Numbered from the stretch's first letter, positions 36,392-45,138 are shown. The stretch is 64,000 nt of DNA from Paenibacillus sp. ACRRX (GCF_022346885.1 NZ_JAKRNK010000001.1:248001-312000); one strand, 5' to 3'. A program made the numbers and translations. Notes: generated by a model from the letters alone, not told the origin.

Positions 36392-36880
36392 TCATGGTGT
36401 AACCTGCACGTCATTTGTTTTGAAGTTACTAAAGAACCACGTCTTGTACCTGTCGATCGGCCGATCTCTCTCTCCCTCAAATCCAGGTCCGTAATAAAAG
36501 GCATAATATTCATACTCAATCCGATCTCTATCAGTGATAAAGAACTTAATTTTGATCTTTGGATAATTCCGGTCGTCCTTGGAGTAATTTTTGAAGTACA
36601 ATTCTTCAATAACTGTATTCTGGAACTCGGAAGAGAGAGCAAGTTCCTTCGTCTTCAAGAAAATCTCTTTGTCATTTCCAATGTCCGGTTTACGATTAAG
36701 GTAGTAGTTAAACTCGATTAGGGTAGGTGACATTTGGAATTTTAGATCGTTAATTTCCTTGTGGACCCTAAGAATTTTCGACTTAAAGTCGGTCAATTGT
36801 TCTGTTTTTATCGTCTTATGGGTCGTGCATCCGGTTAAGAGGATTAGGAGTGATAAAACCACCGGTATCATTTTTTTCAT
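36392..36880 (-). CDS. Hypothetical lipoprotein
   Basis: A 162-residue protein with a lipoprotein signal MKKMIPVVLSLLILLTGC (lipobox LLTGC). The mature part is charged and mixed alpha/beta: FKSKILRVHKEINDLKFQM, then IKFFITDRDRIEYEYYAFYY. No family is recognised. GAGGGATC precedes the ATG. The next gene upstream is the two-frame gene at 36955-37382, separated by a terminator hairpin. It would be anchored on the outside of the membrane. Confidence 0.75.
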   Translation of the reverse strand: MKKMIPVVLSLLILLTGCTTHKTIKTEQLTDFKSKILRVHKEINDLKFQMSPTLIEFNYYLNRKPDIGNDKEIFLKTKELALSSEFQNTVIEELYFKNYSKDDRNYPKIKIKFFITDRDRIEYEYYAFYYGPGFEGERDRPIDRYKTWFFSNFKTNDVQVTP

Positions 36881-36896
36881 TTGATCCCTCCATTAA

Positions 36897-36930
36897 AGGA
36901 TAGCACTATGGGAATCATAGCACTATCCTT
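36897..36930 (-). terminator. 15-bp stem-loop between the two-frame gene and the lipoprotein gene
   Basis: On the minus strand AAGGATAGTGCTATG pairs along its whole length (two G-U pairs) with CATAGTGCTATCCTT across a short ATTCC loop, followed by TTT. It probably terminates or attenuates transcription from the gene at 36955-37382. Confidence 0.7.
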
Positions 36931-36954
36931 CATTCTATGGGATTTTTATTTGAA

Positions 36955-37382
36955 TTACATCACTCCGCCTTGTAACCATCCATTTTGCATAGCATCGAAA
37001 TGTACCCAGTAATCGATGCTGCGGCGCTGACCCCACGTGGAGACGGCAATCCAACGATTGTCATTTGCATCACGGTAATACTTAGTGATCGTCATCCAGT
37101 GCCACTCATACTCATAATCGGACCATTTCTTCGTATTAAGTGTAGCAACGGGTGAGTTAATATTCAGACCGGCGTTATGTATAGTATCACCAATTACGTT
37201 CCATTCTAGGTCGCACGAAAAAAGATAAAAACCATCGCTTCCTTCGTATTGAGTTATCGTCAGAGCAGTTATAATAACTTTTTTTCGTCTTCTTGATAAT
37301 ATACGTACCCAAAGTCATTAGTACTTTTATTGTCCGTGAAGTACAAAACCTTAGCTCCGTCCAATTCAATAGGCGTAGTCAA
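36955..37382 (-). CDS. Hypothetical protein split over two frames at an A_AAA_AAG slippery heptamer
   Basis: A TTG start at 37382 has AGGAGGG eight to nine bases upstream and opens a 37-codon frame (MTTPIELDGAKVLYFTDNKS, then FGYVYYQEDEKKLL) that stops at 37269. The -1 frame is open through the same point and runs 105 more codons to TAA at 36955, with ITALTITQYEGSDGFYLFSC and later WIAVSTWGQRRSIDYWV. The switch falls on seven A (37279-37285) read as codons AAA-AAG preceded by A, a classical -1 slippery heptamer. A shifted product would be about 142 residues. It may be programmed frameshifting, transcript slippage, a homopolymer sequencing error or a real lesion. No family recognised. Confidence 0.6.
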
Positions 37383-37510
37383 ATTAACACCCTCCTAGTG
37401 AAACTTTCCACTTCATACTACCACAGATTAGCTGCTGAATACTGTGTTAATCTGCCGTTACTTCAATGAAAAAGGCTTATGCTCAGATTTACGAAAAATT
37501 TTAGTTGCAC

Positions 37511-37581
37511 TTCATTGAGCTGACTGGCAGGATAGTTGAAGATTATTCGCGCTGAACCTTACTAAAAGTAGCGGCGAAAAG
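37511..37581 (-). repeat. 69-bp dispersed repeat, copy C (minus orientation)
   Basis: The reverse complement begins TTTTCGCCGCTAC and ends GCTCAATGA, and matches copy B at 35645-35714 over 69 positions with 13 differences. A related end sequence, CTGCCGTTACTTCAATGA, lies at 37452-37469 in the opposite sense, so this copy may be part of a 145-bp element with inverted ends. No gene is seen in 37383-37680. Confidence 0.7.
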
Positions 37582-37680
37582 TTGAGTTGAAGGTTGAAGC
37601 TTTGATGCTAAATCTATGAAGAAGCGCGTAAAGCCCCAACTCATGTGAAATAAGTCATATAGGCCGAGACGAGACCTTGA

Positions 37681-38592
37681 TCAGGAATAGTTCTCCATCA
37701 TTTGAGATAAATAATTTCGAAAGTCATCAACGTAGGTTTTGGGCTCTACAACTTTTAGATGAGTGCCGAAGCTTGCTATAAGTTGAAATCCCATATAATT
37801 TTGAGGGACATATATGGTTGCTAATAAAAGTCCAGGACCATGGTCTTCAATACTTTTTCGACCATACCTTTCGATGATTTGATCTTTTATGCTAGGCGAT
37901 ATCCATGCCTTAATCGTGACGAATTGCGGTAGATAACTTGCTTCGTGTCCTTGCTCAGACCAATCGTCTCTTGGATGAAACGCGCGTTCATCCATAGAAA
38001 TATGATCGATCCGGGATAACTTGAATGTTCGAGATCCCTGTCGATGTAAACAGAATCCTTTCAAGTACCAACTCGATTCGCTGAAATGCAGCTCATAGGG
38101 CTCAACCATTCTATCCGTTACAGCCCCGTCTTTATCTGTATAATTAAACGAAACCAGCCTTTTCTTTGTTATGGATTCTTGACATGTCTTTACGGTTTCA
38201 AGAATTTCGGACCGACCTTTCCAATCATAAAACGATAGTTGAATGGAACGATTAAGAGACAATGGACTAACCATTGCCTCTATTTTTTTTATCGTTCTTT
38301 CAACTTCTTCGGTAAGGAGAATTTGTTCCAATCCACCCAGCGCAGTTAATATATTCTGTAAATCGGAGCTGCTTAATAAGCGTTTATCCACCTTGTATTC
38401 ATCCATTATGCCGAAGCCGCCTTTGACCCCAATGACAGAGTAGATGGGGATGTTACATAAGCCCAATGTGTCCATATCGCGAAGGATCGTTCTTTTGGAG
38501 ACATTGAATAGTTGTGAGAATTCCGTTGCCGCAACAACCTCTTTTTTCAGCAATATCATAATAATTGAAATGAGTCTCTCCACTTTGTCCAT
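37681..38592 (-). CDS. WYL-domain transcriptional regulator (DeoR-like HTH, YafY type)
   Basis: A 303-residue cytoplasmic protein. The N-terminal winged HTH (residues 1-60) reads RLISIIMILLKKEVVAATEF then LFNVSKRTILRDMDTL. The WYL domain occupies about 135-215, with EPYELHFSESSWYLKGFCLH giving the W-Y-L core and FKLSRIDHISM the usual continuation; a C-terminal WCX part follows. It is divergent from the alpha/beta hydrolase, with a 98-bp intergenic region containing a perfect palindrome, so it probably regulates that gene and itself. GAGGG precedes the ATG. Confidence 0.9.
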   Translation of the reverse strand: MDKVERLISIIMILLKKEVVAATEFSQLFNVSKRTILRDMDTLGLCNIPIYSVIGVKGGFGIMDEYKVDKRLLSSSDLQNILTALGGLEQILLTEEVERTIKKIEAMVSPLSLNRSIQLSFYDWKGRSEILETVKTCQESITKKRLVSFNYTDKDGAVTDRMVEPYELHFSESSWYLKGFCLHRQGSRTFKLSRIDHISMDERAFHPRDDWSEQGHEASYLPQFVTIKAWISPSIKDQIIERYGRKSIEDHGPGLLLATIYVPQNYMGFQLIASFGTHLKVVEPKTYVDDFRNYLSQMMENYS

Positions 38593-38620
38593 AATTGCCC
38601 TCTTTTTTACATGATTTCAG

Positions 38621-38646
38621 AACGGTGACAATAAGATGTCACCGTT
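38621..38646. promoter_or_regulatory. Perfect 10-bp palindrome, probable WYL-regulator operator
   Basis: AACGGTGACA and TGTCACCGTT flank a 6-bp AT-rich spacer. It lies in the divergent region, 28 bp from the regulator start and 44 bp from the hydrolase ATG. A TATACT that can serve as the hydrolase -10 is at 38654-38659, so a bound protein would cover or flank the promoter. Confidence 0.6.
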
Positions 38647-38690
38647 TATCGATTATACTACATGTATCACAAGAAGGAGGTATTAATTCA

Positions 38691-39635
38691 ATGTTTAATT
38701 CAACCAATTTTCCTAAACCCACCCTTATTTCAGTCAACGGTGTGGAACTCGAAGTGTTTGAAGCAGGCCGAGAAAACGCAGGAAAACCTATTGTACTCTG
38801 CCACGGCTGGCCAGAGCATGCCTTTTCTTGGCGCCATCAGATGGACGCACTTGCTGCAGCGGGCTACCATGTCATCGTCCCCAACCAGCGGGGTTACGGC
38901 AACTCATCCCGTCCGACCGAAGTAACAGACTATGACATTGAACACTTGTCGGGTGATCTCGTCGCCCTTCTCGATCACTACGGATACGAAGACGCTACCT
39001 TTGTCGGTCATGACTGGGGTGCATTCGTCGTTTGGGGACTGACCTTGTTGCATCCAAACCGCGTCAATAAAGTGATAAATCTGAGCTTGCCTTACCAAGA
39101 GCGCGGAGAAAAACCCTGGATCGAGTTCATGGAAGAAATACTTGGCGGCAATTTCTATTTCGTCCACTTCAATCGACAGCCAGGCGTCGCGGACGCCGTA
39201 TTCGAAGACAATACGTACAGGTTCCTTCGTAACCTATACCGGAAGAACGAGCCTCTCAGAGCACCTGAGCCAGGTATGGCGTTGATCAATCTCGCCAACG
39301 CGGAAACACCGCTCGGTGAGCCCGTAATGAGCGAAAGCGAGCTGGCCGTTTACGTCTCCGCTTTTGAAACATCAGGGTTCTCGGGCAGCATAAATTGGTA
39401 CAGGAACCTTGACCGCAACTGGCACTTATTGGCGGAGGTGAACCCAATCATCCAGCAACCGACCCTCATGATCTATGGCGATCGGGATATGGTTGAGAAG
39501 TCTGAAAACCTGACAAAGTTCGTGCCCAATGTGGAAGTGGTCAATCTGGATTGCGGTCATTGGATCCAGGAAGAAAAGCCGGAGGAATCAAATAAAGCGA
39601 TTTTGAGATGGCTGGAACAGCAGAATTCCATCTAG
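38691..39635 (+). CDS. Alpha/beta hydrolase, epoxide-hydrolase-like
   Basis: A 314-residue protein without signal peptide. VLCHGWPEHAFSWRHQM is the oxyanion-hole HGWP motif of epoxide hydrolases and haloalkane dehalogenases. FVGHDWGAFVVW carries the nucleophile (Asp in GHDWGA), and VEVVNLDCGHWIQEEKPE has the catalytic His. A cap domain follows strand beta-6. Asp rather than Ser as nucleophile supports epoxide hydrolase over esterase. The start at 38691 has AAGGAGG ten bases upstream; the longer frame from 38595 runs through the operator. It is likely controlled by the divergent WYL protein. Confidence 0.88.
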   Translation: MFNSTNFPKPTLISVNGVELEVFEAGRENAGKPIVLCHGWPEHAFSWRHQMDALAAAGYHVIVPNQRGYGNSSRPTEVTDYDIEHLSGDLVALLDHYGYEDATFVGHDWGAFVVWGLTLLHPNRVNKVINLSLPYQERGEKPWIEFMEEILGGNFYFVHFNRQPGVADAVFEDNTYRFLRNLYRKNEPLRAPEPGMALINLANAETPLGEPVMSESELAVYVSAFETSGFSGSINWYRNLDRNWHLLAEVNPIIQQPTLMIYGDRDMVEKSENLTKFVPNVEVVNLDCGHWIQEEKPEESNKAILRWLEQQNSI

Positions 39636-40089
39636 TCCCAAGAGCGTCATTTAGGAAGACCAATCATTAAAGCATTCAACAATTTCTTAGCCTATACGCT
39701 AGAGCATCATGGGACTCCTGAAGGGACGGATGGACGCATTGCTATAGCGGTCGCTGGCAATGACCTATCCCATAAAAAATCATCATGAGTGCAGCTATGT
39801 AGAACCCTTTATTTTATTTGATTTCCTTAAGTTTAGGTCTTGATAATTTCCAGTCTAGAACTCTATTTTCTTTTGACAAGAGCGTCTGTTTTTGTTTCGT
39901 TTGCTCGAATCTGCTTAAGAAAAAAGTAAAGGATGACAAATGAAAAGGAGCTAGGCAGAATAGGCTGCTTAGCTCCTTGCATTTCAAATACGTATTTTCT
40001 ACAACGATGGATCTATATCACACATCTTAATGTCTAGATAGGGAATATTGAACCCTACTGAATTCATTTATCATAATAAAAAGTGCTTG
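39636..40089. other. Intergenic region with a hairpin; no supported gene
   Basis: After the hydrolase stop, the same frame stays open for about 45 codons (GTPEGTDGRIAIAVAGND), but it has no start or ribosome-binding site and may be a remnant of a longer ancestral protein. The stretch is otherwise AT-rich and non-coding on both strands. Confidence 0.5.
39945..39978. terminator. Stem-loop terminator candidate
   Basis: AAGGAGCTAGGCAG and CTGCTTAGCTCCTT form a 14-bp stem with one G-U pair and an AATAGG loop. The T tail is weak on the plus strand (GCATTTC). It could serve the hydrolase gene or, on minus, the oxidoreductase gene about 110 bp away. Confidence 0.55.
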
Positions 40090-41124
40090 CTATTGACAAT
40101 GGGCAATACGAATGATTGTTCTTCCCATCACCTGACTTTGCAGCATTCGACTAGCCAATGCAGGCAGTTCTTGCAGCGTCACCTCATTGACAAAACCTTC
40201 TACTTGAGAGATGGAGCTCCACTCCCACGCCGTTCGCGCCCACACGTGAACACGATGATCCTGCTCTGTATACACAGAGTCGATTCCATATAAGGTGATG
40301 CCACGCAGTATAAAAGGATACACCGTCGTTGGCAGCGTCCCACCTGACGTCAGCCCGCTCGCGGCTACGGCACCACCATATTTTACAGATGCTAGCGCAG
40401 CTGCCAATATATCGCCGCCGCATACATCTACTGCGCCAGCCCACTTTTGCTTATCCAGTGAGCGCGGCCGTTCCGGCAGCCAAGCTTCACGGCTGACAAT
40501 CTCTGCTGCACCTAGCGCACGCAGCATTGGCTCCGCCTGCTTCTTGCCTGAAGCGGCGGTCACACTGTAACCGAGCTTCGCCAGCATTGCAAGTGCCAGG
40601 CTGCCTACGCCGCCGCTAGCGCCGGTGACCAGAATCTGCCCGTCCTCGGGTTTAATGCCGTGCTGCTCCAAGCGTTTGACAGAGAGAGCAGCCGTGAGGC
40701 CAGCTGTCCCAAACACCATTGCATCACGCAGGCTGAGACCGGTAGGCAGTGGCACGAGCCAGTCACCAGGCACACGTGCATATTGGCTGTACCCACCAAA
40801 GTGAGATACACCCATCTCATAACCAGTCACGATAACGGCTTGACCAGGCTGATAACGATCATCCTTAGAAGCTACAACGATGCCTGAAGCATCGATACCT
40901 GGGATAAACGGATAACTCTTCACGATGTTACCGTCTGGAGAACAGGCAAGGGCGTCCTTGTAGTTAAGGCTGGAATAAGCAACCTGTATCGTAACATCGC
41001 CGTCAGGCAGGTCAGCAAACGTTATTTCTTTGACCGCTGGCGTTATACGACCCTGTTCATCCTTGTCAACGACAAGAGCATAAAAAGATGAGGGCAAAGC
41101 TGTTAGTTCTGAGGAAGAATTCAT
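40090..41124 (-). CDS. MDR-family NADPH:quinone oxidoreductase / acrylyl-CoA reductase-like (AcuI/YhfP type)
   Basis: A 344-residue cytoplasmic zinc-free medium-chain reductase. The N-terminal GroES-like part reads ALVVDKDEQGRITPAVKEI and SSLNYKDALACSPDG. The nucleotide motif is ILVTGASGGVGSLALAMLAK, and LGAAEIVSREAW follows, as in the YhdH/AcuI group (oxidoreductases acting on acrylyl-CoA or quinones). The GVGSLA Rossmann loop fits NADPH use. RBS AAAGGAG at normal spacing. Substrate is not certain. Confidence 0.88.
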   Translation of the reverse strand: MNSSSELTALPSSFYALVVDKDEQGRITPAVKEITFADLPDGDVTIQVAYSSLNYKDALACSPDGNIVKSYPFIPGIDASGIVVASKDDRYQPGQAVIVTGYEMGVSHFGGYSQYARVPGDWLVPLPTGLSLRDAMVFGTAGLTAALSVKRLEQHGIKPEDGQILVTGASGGVGSLALAMLAKLGYSVTAASGKKQAEPMLRALGAAEIVSREAWLPERPRSLDKQKWAGAVDVCGGDILAAALASVKYGGAVAASGLTSGGTLPTTVYPFILRGITLYGIDSVYTEQDHRVHVWARTAWEWSSISQVEGFVNEVTLQELPALASRMLQSQVMGRTIIRIAHCQ

Positions 41125-41177
41125 AACGGTCTCCTTTACAACATTATTCAGTATAACTATTAAATAATAAAATTTTG

Positions 41178-42269
41178 TTACTCCGTAATATAAGCCGCCA
41201 GCAAGATGGCGGTATTGATAACAGCTTGCTCATGAGTTCGTTCCATGGCATGAGAAGCATGTACACCTGGACCAATAAGGGCTGCGCGAATATCGTTGCC
41301 CCCGCGAAGCGCTGCGGAAGCGTCTGAGCCATAATGCGGGTATACGTCAACCGCGAAAGGAATGTCCTCGCGCTCTGCTAACGCAATCAGACGATTCGTC
41401 ATAAAATAATCGTACGGTCCACTTGAATCTTTTGGACAGATGGACACATCGGTTTCCTTACAGTTTAAGTCATCACCGATGCAGCCCATGTCAACTGCTA
41501 CCATCTCAGTGATGTCCTGTGGAATAAAGGAAGCGCCGTGTCCGATTTCTTCATAGTTCGTAATGATAATAACAATGTCATGGACAGGCTGCCAATTATG
41601 CTCGCGCATGCTGTGCAGCAAACCAAATAACGCAGAAACACTTGCTTTGTCGTCAAGGTGGCGTGACTTGATGTATCCGCTTGGAAGATGCTGCGGTCGT
41701 GCGTCAAAGGACACATAATCACCGGTACGTATACCAAGCTGCTCAACATCGGCCTTGCTGTTGACCATTTCATCGATGCGGACGATCATAACAGATTCTT
41801 CACGTTTCAGATCTCGAGCACCAGCAAAGACGTGCACGGATGGTTGATTGGTCATAATGGTGCCTGTATATGTTTTTCCAGAGCTAGTATGTATCGTACA
41901 ATACTCATTTTCCATAGCATTTGCCATAAATCCGCCCAATGAGGTAAGACGAAGTGTGCCGTTTGCATTTACAGAGCGGACCATCGCCCCAAGTGTATCG
42001 ACATGCGCAGACAAGGCAATGACACGATTGGAGCTCGAATTGGAGCCTTTGACGCGAATATAACCGCAGCCTTTAGCGTTACGCTCCATCTTGTAGCCGA
42101 GGTGTTCGGCTTCAACACTTAATCGATTCATTAGCGCGTGGGTGTACCCGGTAGGACTGGCTGTCTGCAGGCACTCCAGAAGCAAGGACATCACATAGTT
42201 TTTATCTATGTTTATATGCAGTGGTTTATTTGTAATATCAGGATACGGATTGTCAAAGATCAAAGTCAT
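41178..42269 (-). CDS. M42 family metallopeptidase (glutamyl/deblocking aminopeptidase-like)
   Basis: A 363-residue cytoplasmic di-metal aminopeptidase. Metal and catalytic motifs are ALSAHVDTLGAMV, SRHLDDKASVSALFGLLH, ITNYEEIGHGASF (EE base/ligand), VAVDMG and DVYPHYGSDAS near the end. M42 enzymes form tetrahedral dodecamers that trim peptides. RBS AAAGGAGTAG. The stop of the next upstream gene (LapA-like) is 83 bp away. Confidence 0.9.
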   Translation of the reverse strand: MTLIFDNPYPDITNKPLHINIDKNYVMSLLLECLQTASPTGYTHALMNRLSVEAEHLGYKMERNAKGCGYIRVKGSNSSSNRVIALSAHVDTLGAMVRSVNANGTLRLTSLGGFMANAMENEYCTIHTSSGKTYTGTIMTNQPSVHVFAGARDLKREESVMIVRIDEMVNSKADVEQLGIRTGDYVSFDARPQHLPSGYIKSRHLDDKASVSALFGLLHSMREHNWQPVHDIVIIITNYEEIGHGASFIPQDITEMVAVDMGCIGDDLNCKETDVSICPKDSSGPYDYFMTNRLIALAEREDIPFAVDVYPHYGSDASAALRGGNDIRAALIGPGVHASHAMERTHEQAVINTAILLAAYITE

Positions 42270-42352
42270 AGTAGTTCTACTCCTTTATATGAGAATAAAA
42301 AGTTCGTATCAGAAACGTGGTAACTAGTTGGCAAGAGTGGTCTTAACTATAC

Positions 42353-42724
42353 TTATTTCAAATTCGCCTGATCCTGTAACGGTTCAAGTTGTTCAGTAGC
42401 GATAGGCTGATCGAAATCATAACCAGTCGCTTCCAGAACTTGCGCGAGCTGTGTCTCCAATCGTGCTACTTTACGCTGTGTTCGGTATTGAACGTATAGA
42501 CTGTATGAGCCAACGATAATAGCACCAAGCAGTGTGCATCCCAAAATAAGCAGAATTAGCGGTACATCAAATGTGCCAAATAACACGTTAACTTGAACCG
42601 GATTTACATTAATTACAGCAAAAATAGCAGTGATTAATGCAAAAAAGAGTGTCGCAAGCAGCATCCATTGCATCCGGATCGGTGTCTTTTTTTTGGATAC
42701 GGGCGTTTTTGAATTTTTTTTCAT
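42353..42724 (-). CDS. LapA-like (DUF1049) small membrane protein
   Basis: A 123-residue protein: basic N-terminus (KKNSKTPVSKKKTPI), then two membrane spans, MQWMLLATLFFALITAIFAV and PLILLILGCTLLGAIIVGSY. NVNPVQVNVLFGTFDVPL lies between them, as in DUF1049. A charged C-terminal tail follows. The family is found near lipopolysaccharide and cell-envelope assembly genes in proteobacteria; its function in Firmicutes is unknown. GGAGTGG upstream of the ATG. Confidence 0.8.
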   Translation of the reverse strand: MKKNSKTPVSKKKTPIRMQWMLLATLFFALITAIFAVINVNPVQVNVLFGTFDVPLILLILGCTLLGAIIVGSYSLYVQYRTQRKVARLETQLAQVLEATGYDFDQPIATEQLEPLQDQANLK

Positions 42725-42806
42725 AATGCCACTCCTTCTTGATGTATGTAGACTTGCTTACACTTAACCTGGAATAACCATATTAAGTATGCAAGCTGTA
42801 TGGAAG

Positions 42807-42838
42807 AAGGGGGCTCATGGCATCCATGACCCCCCTTT
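42807..42838 (-). terminator. Terminator after pepF
   Basis: On the minus strand, starting just past the pepF stop, AAGGGGGGTCATGG pairs with CCATGAGCCCCCTT around ATG, followed by CTT. Confidence 0.75.
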
Positions 42839-42846
42839 TGGCTTGT

Positions 42847-44643
42847 TTATTGCGCTTCGGCCATCTTTTCCATTTCCGTAATAAGTGATTCGAGTACGCT
42901 CATGCCTTCCTCAATTGGGGCAGGAGTGGACATATCCACGCCAGCCTTCTTCAAAATATTAATGGAGAAGTCGCTGCCGCCGCTCTTTAAGAAGCCAAGA
43001 TAACGATCGACTGCCGGTTGACCTTCATCGAGGATCTGTTTGGCAAAGCTTTGTGCAGCCGAGAAGCCGGTAGCATATTTATAAACATAGAAGCTGGAAT
43101 AGAAGTGCGGAATACGCGCCCATTCCATTTCGATGTCTTGATCGACAACCATAGCATCGCCGTAGTATTTTTTGTTCAAATCATAGTAAATTTCACTTAG
43201 CAGTTGTGGCGTCAGCGCCTCACCATTTTCAGCCCGCTCGTGAATGAGCATCTCGAATTCTGCGAACATCGTTTGACGGAATACCGTCGTGCGGAATTGG
43301 TCGATGTAATAGGCAAGCAGATACATTTTCTCTTTTGCATTTGTTGATTTCTTCAGCATGTAATCCATAAGAAGTGCTTCATTCAGTGTGGAAGCAACCT
43401 CGGCAAGGAAGATCGTATATTGAGCATCACGGTATGGCAGACTGCTGTCCGAATAGTGCGAGTGAAGCGCGTGACCCATCTCATGCGTCAATGTAAACAT
43501 GCTGTTTAGGTTGTCTTTATGGTTCAACAGCACGTATGGATGCGTGCCATAAGCCCCCCAACTATAAGCACCGGAACGCTTGCCTTCATTCTCGTATACA
43601 TCAATCCAACTGTTATCAAAGCCGTCTTGAAGCGCATTCAAATAATCCTCACCCAACGGCTTCAAGCTTTCTTTAACTGTAGCTTTAGCATCTTGGAAGG
43701 AAATGTTCATATCGAATTGTTCAACAACAGGTGCAAATAGATCGTACATGTGGAGTTCATCCACTTTAAGCAGCTTTTGGCGGAGCTTCATATAACGATG
43801 CATGAGCGGCAGATGTTTATGAATAGTGTTAATCAGATTCGTGTAAACATCCTTCGGAATGTTGTCACCGTACAAGGACATTTCCAGTGCAGAAGGGTAT
43901 TTGCGTACACGCGCATAGAACAGGTTCTTGGTTACGTTGGCACTTAAGGTAGCAGCAATCGTATTACGCTGTTTGCGGTATGTGCTGTAGACGGTTTCAA
44001 ATGCAGCCTTACGTATTTCAGGACTGCGATTTTCCAGGAATTGAACGTAACTGCCATGCGTTAATTCAACTTCTTCGCCTTTTTCATTTTTTACTTTAGG
44101 GAATTTCATGTCTGCATTGTTAATCATGCTGAATATGGATTCCGGTGCTTTGGATAAATTGCCTACCTGAGCTAGCAGTGCTTCTTCTTGCTTTGTTAGG
44201 ACGTGCGCTTTTTGGCGCTTCATCTCCTGCAATGTGAAGCGATAAGCTTTAAGTTCATCATTTGCAATGAGCTCATCGAGCTTCTCATCTGACAAGGCGA
44301 GTACCTCAGGAGTAATAAATGACATGGCTTCGCCTACATTAATACTCAATTTGGTTGATTTCTCTGCCAAAGCTTGGTGCGTCGCTTCCGCAGTGTCTTC
44401 GTGATGACGCATATTAGCGTATACATATAAACGTTCCGTATGTAGGGAAATATCATCTTCGAGCTCAAAACAAGCTTTAAGTGCACTTGCTTCGCCTAAC
44501 TTGCCTTGAAATTGCTTCATCTTCTCAGTAAGCTGTTGAACAAGTGTATATTCTTTATCCCATTCTGCTTGAGAGCCAAACAGATCCTCCAACTTCCAGC
44601 GATCTTCTGGCAAGACTTCCGAACGTTTTGTTACTTGATGCAT
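42847..44643 (-). CDS. pepF: Oligoendopeptidase F (M3 family)
   Basis: About 598 residues, the usual PepF length. ATG at 44643 has GAGGAGG five to six bases upstream and gives the family N-terminus (MHQVTKRSEVLPEDRWKLED, then LFGSQAEWDKEY). The zinc site is MFTLTHEMGHALHSHYS (HExxH), followed by the Glu ligand in IFLAEVASTLNEALLMDYM. It degrades peptides of 7-17 residues in the cytoplasm; PepF also processes signalling peptides in some Bacillus systems. The frame extends 61 codons upstream with a signal-like segment, but this lacks a ribosome-binding site. Confidence 0.93.
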   Translation of the reverse strand: MHQVTKRSEVLPEDRWKLEDLFGSQAEWDKEYTLVQQLTEKMKQFQGKLGEASALKACFELEDDISLHTERLYVYANMRHHEDTAEATHQALAEKSTKLSINVGEAMSFITPEVLALSDEKLDELIANDELKAYRFTLQEMKRQKAHVLTKQEEALLAQVGNLSKAPESIFSMINNADMKFPKVKNEKGEEVELTHGSYVQFLENRSPEIRKAAFETVYSTYRKQRNTIAATLSANVTKNLFYARVRKYPSALEMSLYGDNIPKDVYTNLINTIHKHLPLMHRYMKLRQKLLKVDELHMYDLFAPVVEQFDMNISFQDAKATVKESLKPLGEDYLNALQDGFDNSWIDVYENEGKRSGAYSWGAYGTHPYVLLNHKDNLNSMFTLTHEMGHALHSHYSDSSLPYRDAQYTIFLAEVASTLNEALLMDYMLKKSTNAKEKMYLLAYYIDQFRTTVFRQTMFAEFEMLIHERAENGEALTPQLLSEIYYDLNKKYYGDAMVVDQDIEMEWARIPHFYSSFYVYKYATGFSAAQSFAKQILDEGQPAVDRYLGFLKSGGSDFSINILKKAGVDMSTPAPIEEGMSVLESLITEMEKMAEAQ

Positions 44644-44944
44644 ATGTATCCTCCTCGAATCGTTGTATGTTGTGTGTGTTCTTATCACAGCCGGAGTCTC
44701 CGAATGTGGGCTTGCAAGTGCAGTCAAGCTGGTCGGAGCCGGTATGATCGTGACAAGTAGACAGCACATAATCCATCTGAATGTAGTGCGGCAAGCCATA
44801 TAGCACCTCCTGTTGTATGCTGCCAATTAACCCAGACTTTTCAGTAGTATAGCCTGAATTAAAAGATGTTATTGCTCAGCGAGTACAATTACAGGAAATA
44901 GAGCTACCACACACAAACGAGATGGTTAAGTCGTTAAAAGAAGC

Positions 44945-45124
44945 TTAGCCTCCAGCTGTAGCAAAAGAGTAGACGATCAGGAAAAAAGCAAACGCGATAA
45001 ATACGATCGCGCCAAGCGCCATAGAGCGACGCAAACGTGCAGGCACGGATTCTCTCTTCCATATAAGCACAGCACCTAATGAAAAGGCTAAAATAATAAA
45101 TATAAGCGTAGATGTCGAATCCAT
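44945..45124 (-). CDS. Small two-span membrane protein (59 aa)
   Basis: ATG at 45124 opens a 59-codon gene: STLIFIILAFSLGAVLIW forms one membrane segment, then a basic loop (KRESVPARLRRSM) and LGAIVFIAFAFFLIVYSF. GGGTGGG precedes the start. It begins 15 bp after the 77-aa gene and in the same direction, so the two are probably one transcript. A longer frame on the same strand (44934-45131) is out of phase and looks non-coding. No family is recognised. Confidence 0.7.
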   Translation of the reverse strand: MDSTSTLIFIILAFSLGAVLIWKRESVPARLRRSMALGAIVFIAFAFFLIVYSFATAGG

Positions 45125-45138
45125 AACCCACCCAGCCT

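Noticed and set aside
39636-39787. 45-codon open stretch continuing after the alpha/beta hydrolase stop
   Set aside because: No start or ribosome-binding site and no recognised similarity; mentioned only as possible remnant.
44644-44826. 61-codon N-terminal extension of pepF with a signal-like segment
   Set aside because: PepF is cytoplasmic, and the ATG at 44643 has GAGGAGG; the extension has no ribosome-binding site.
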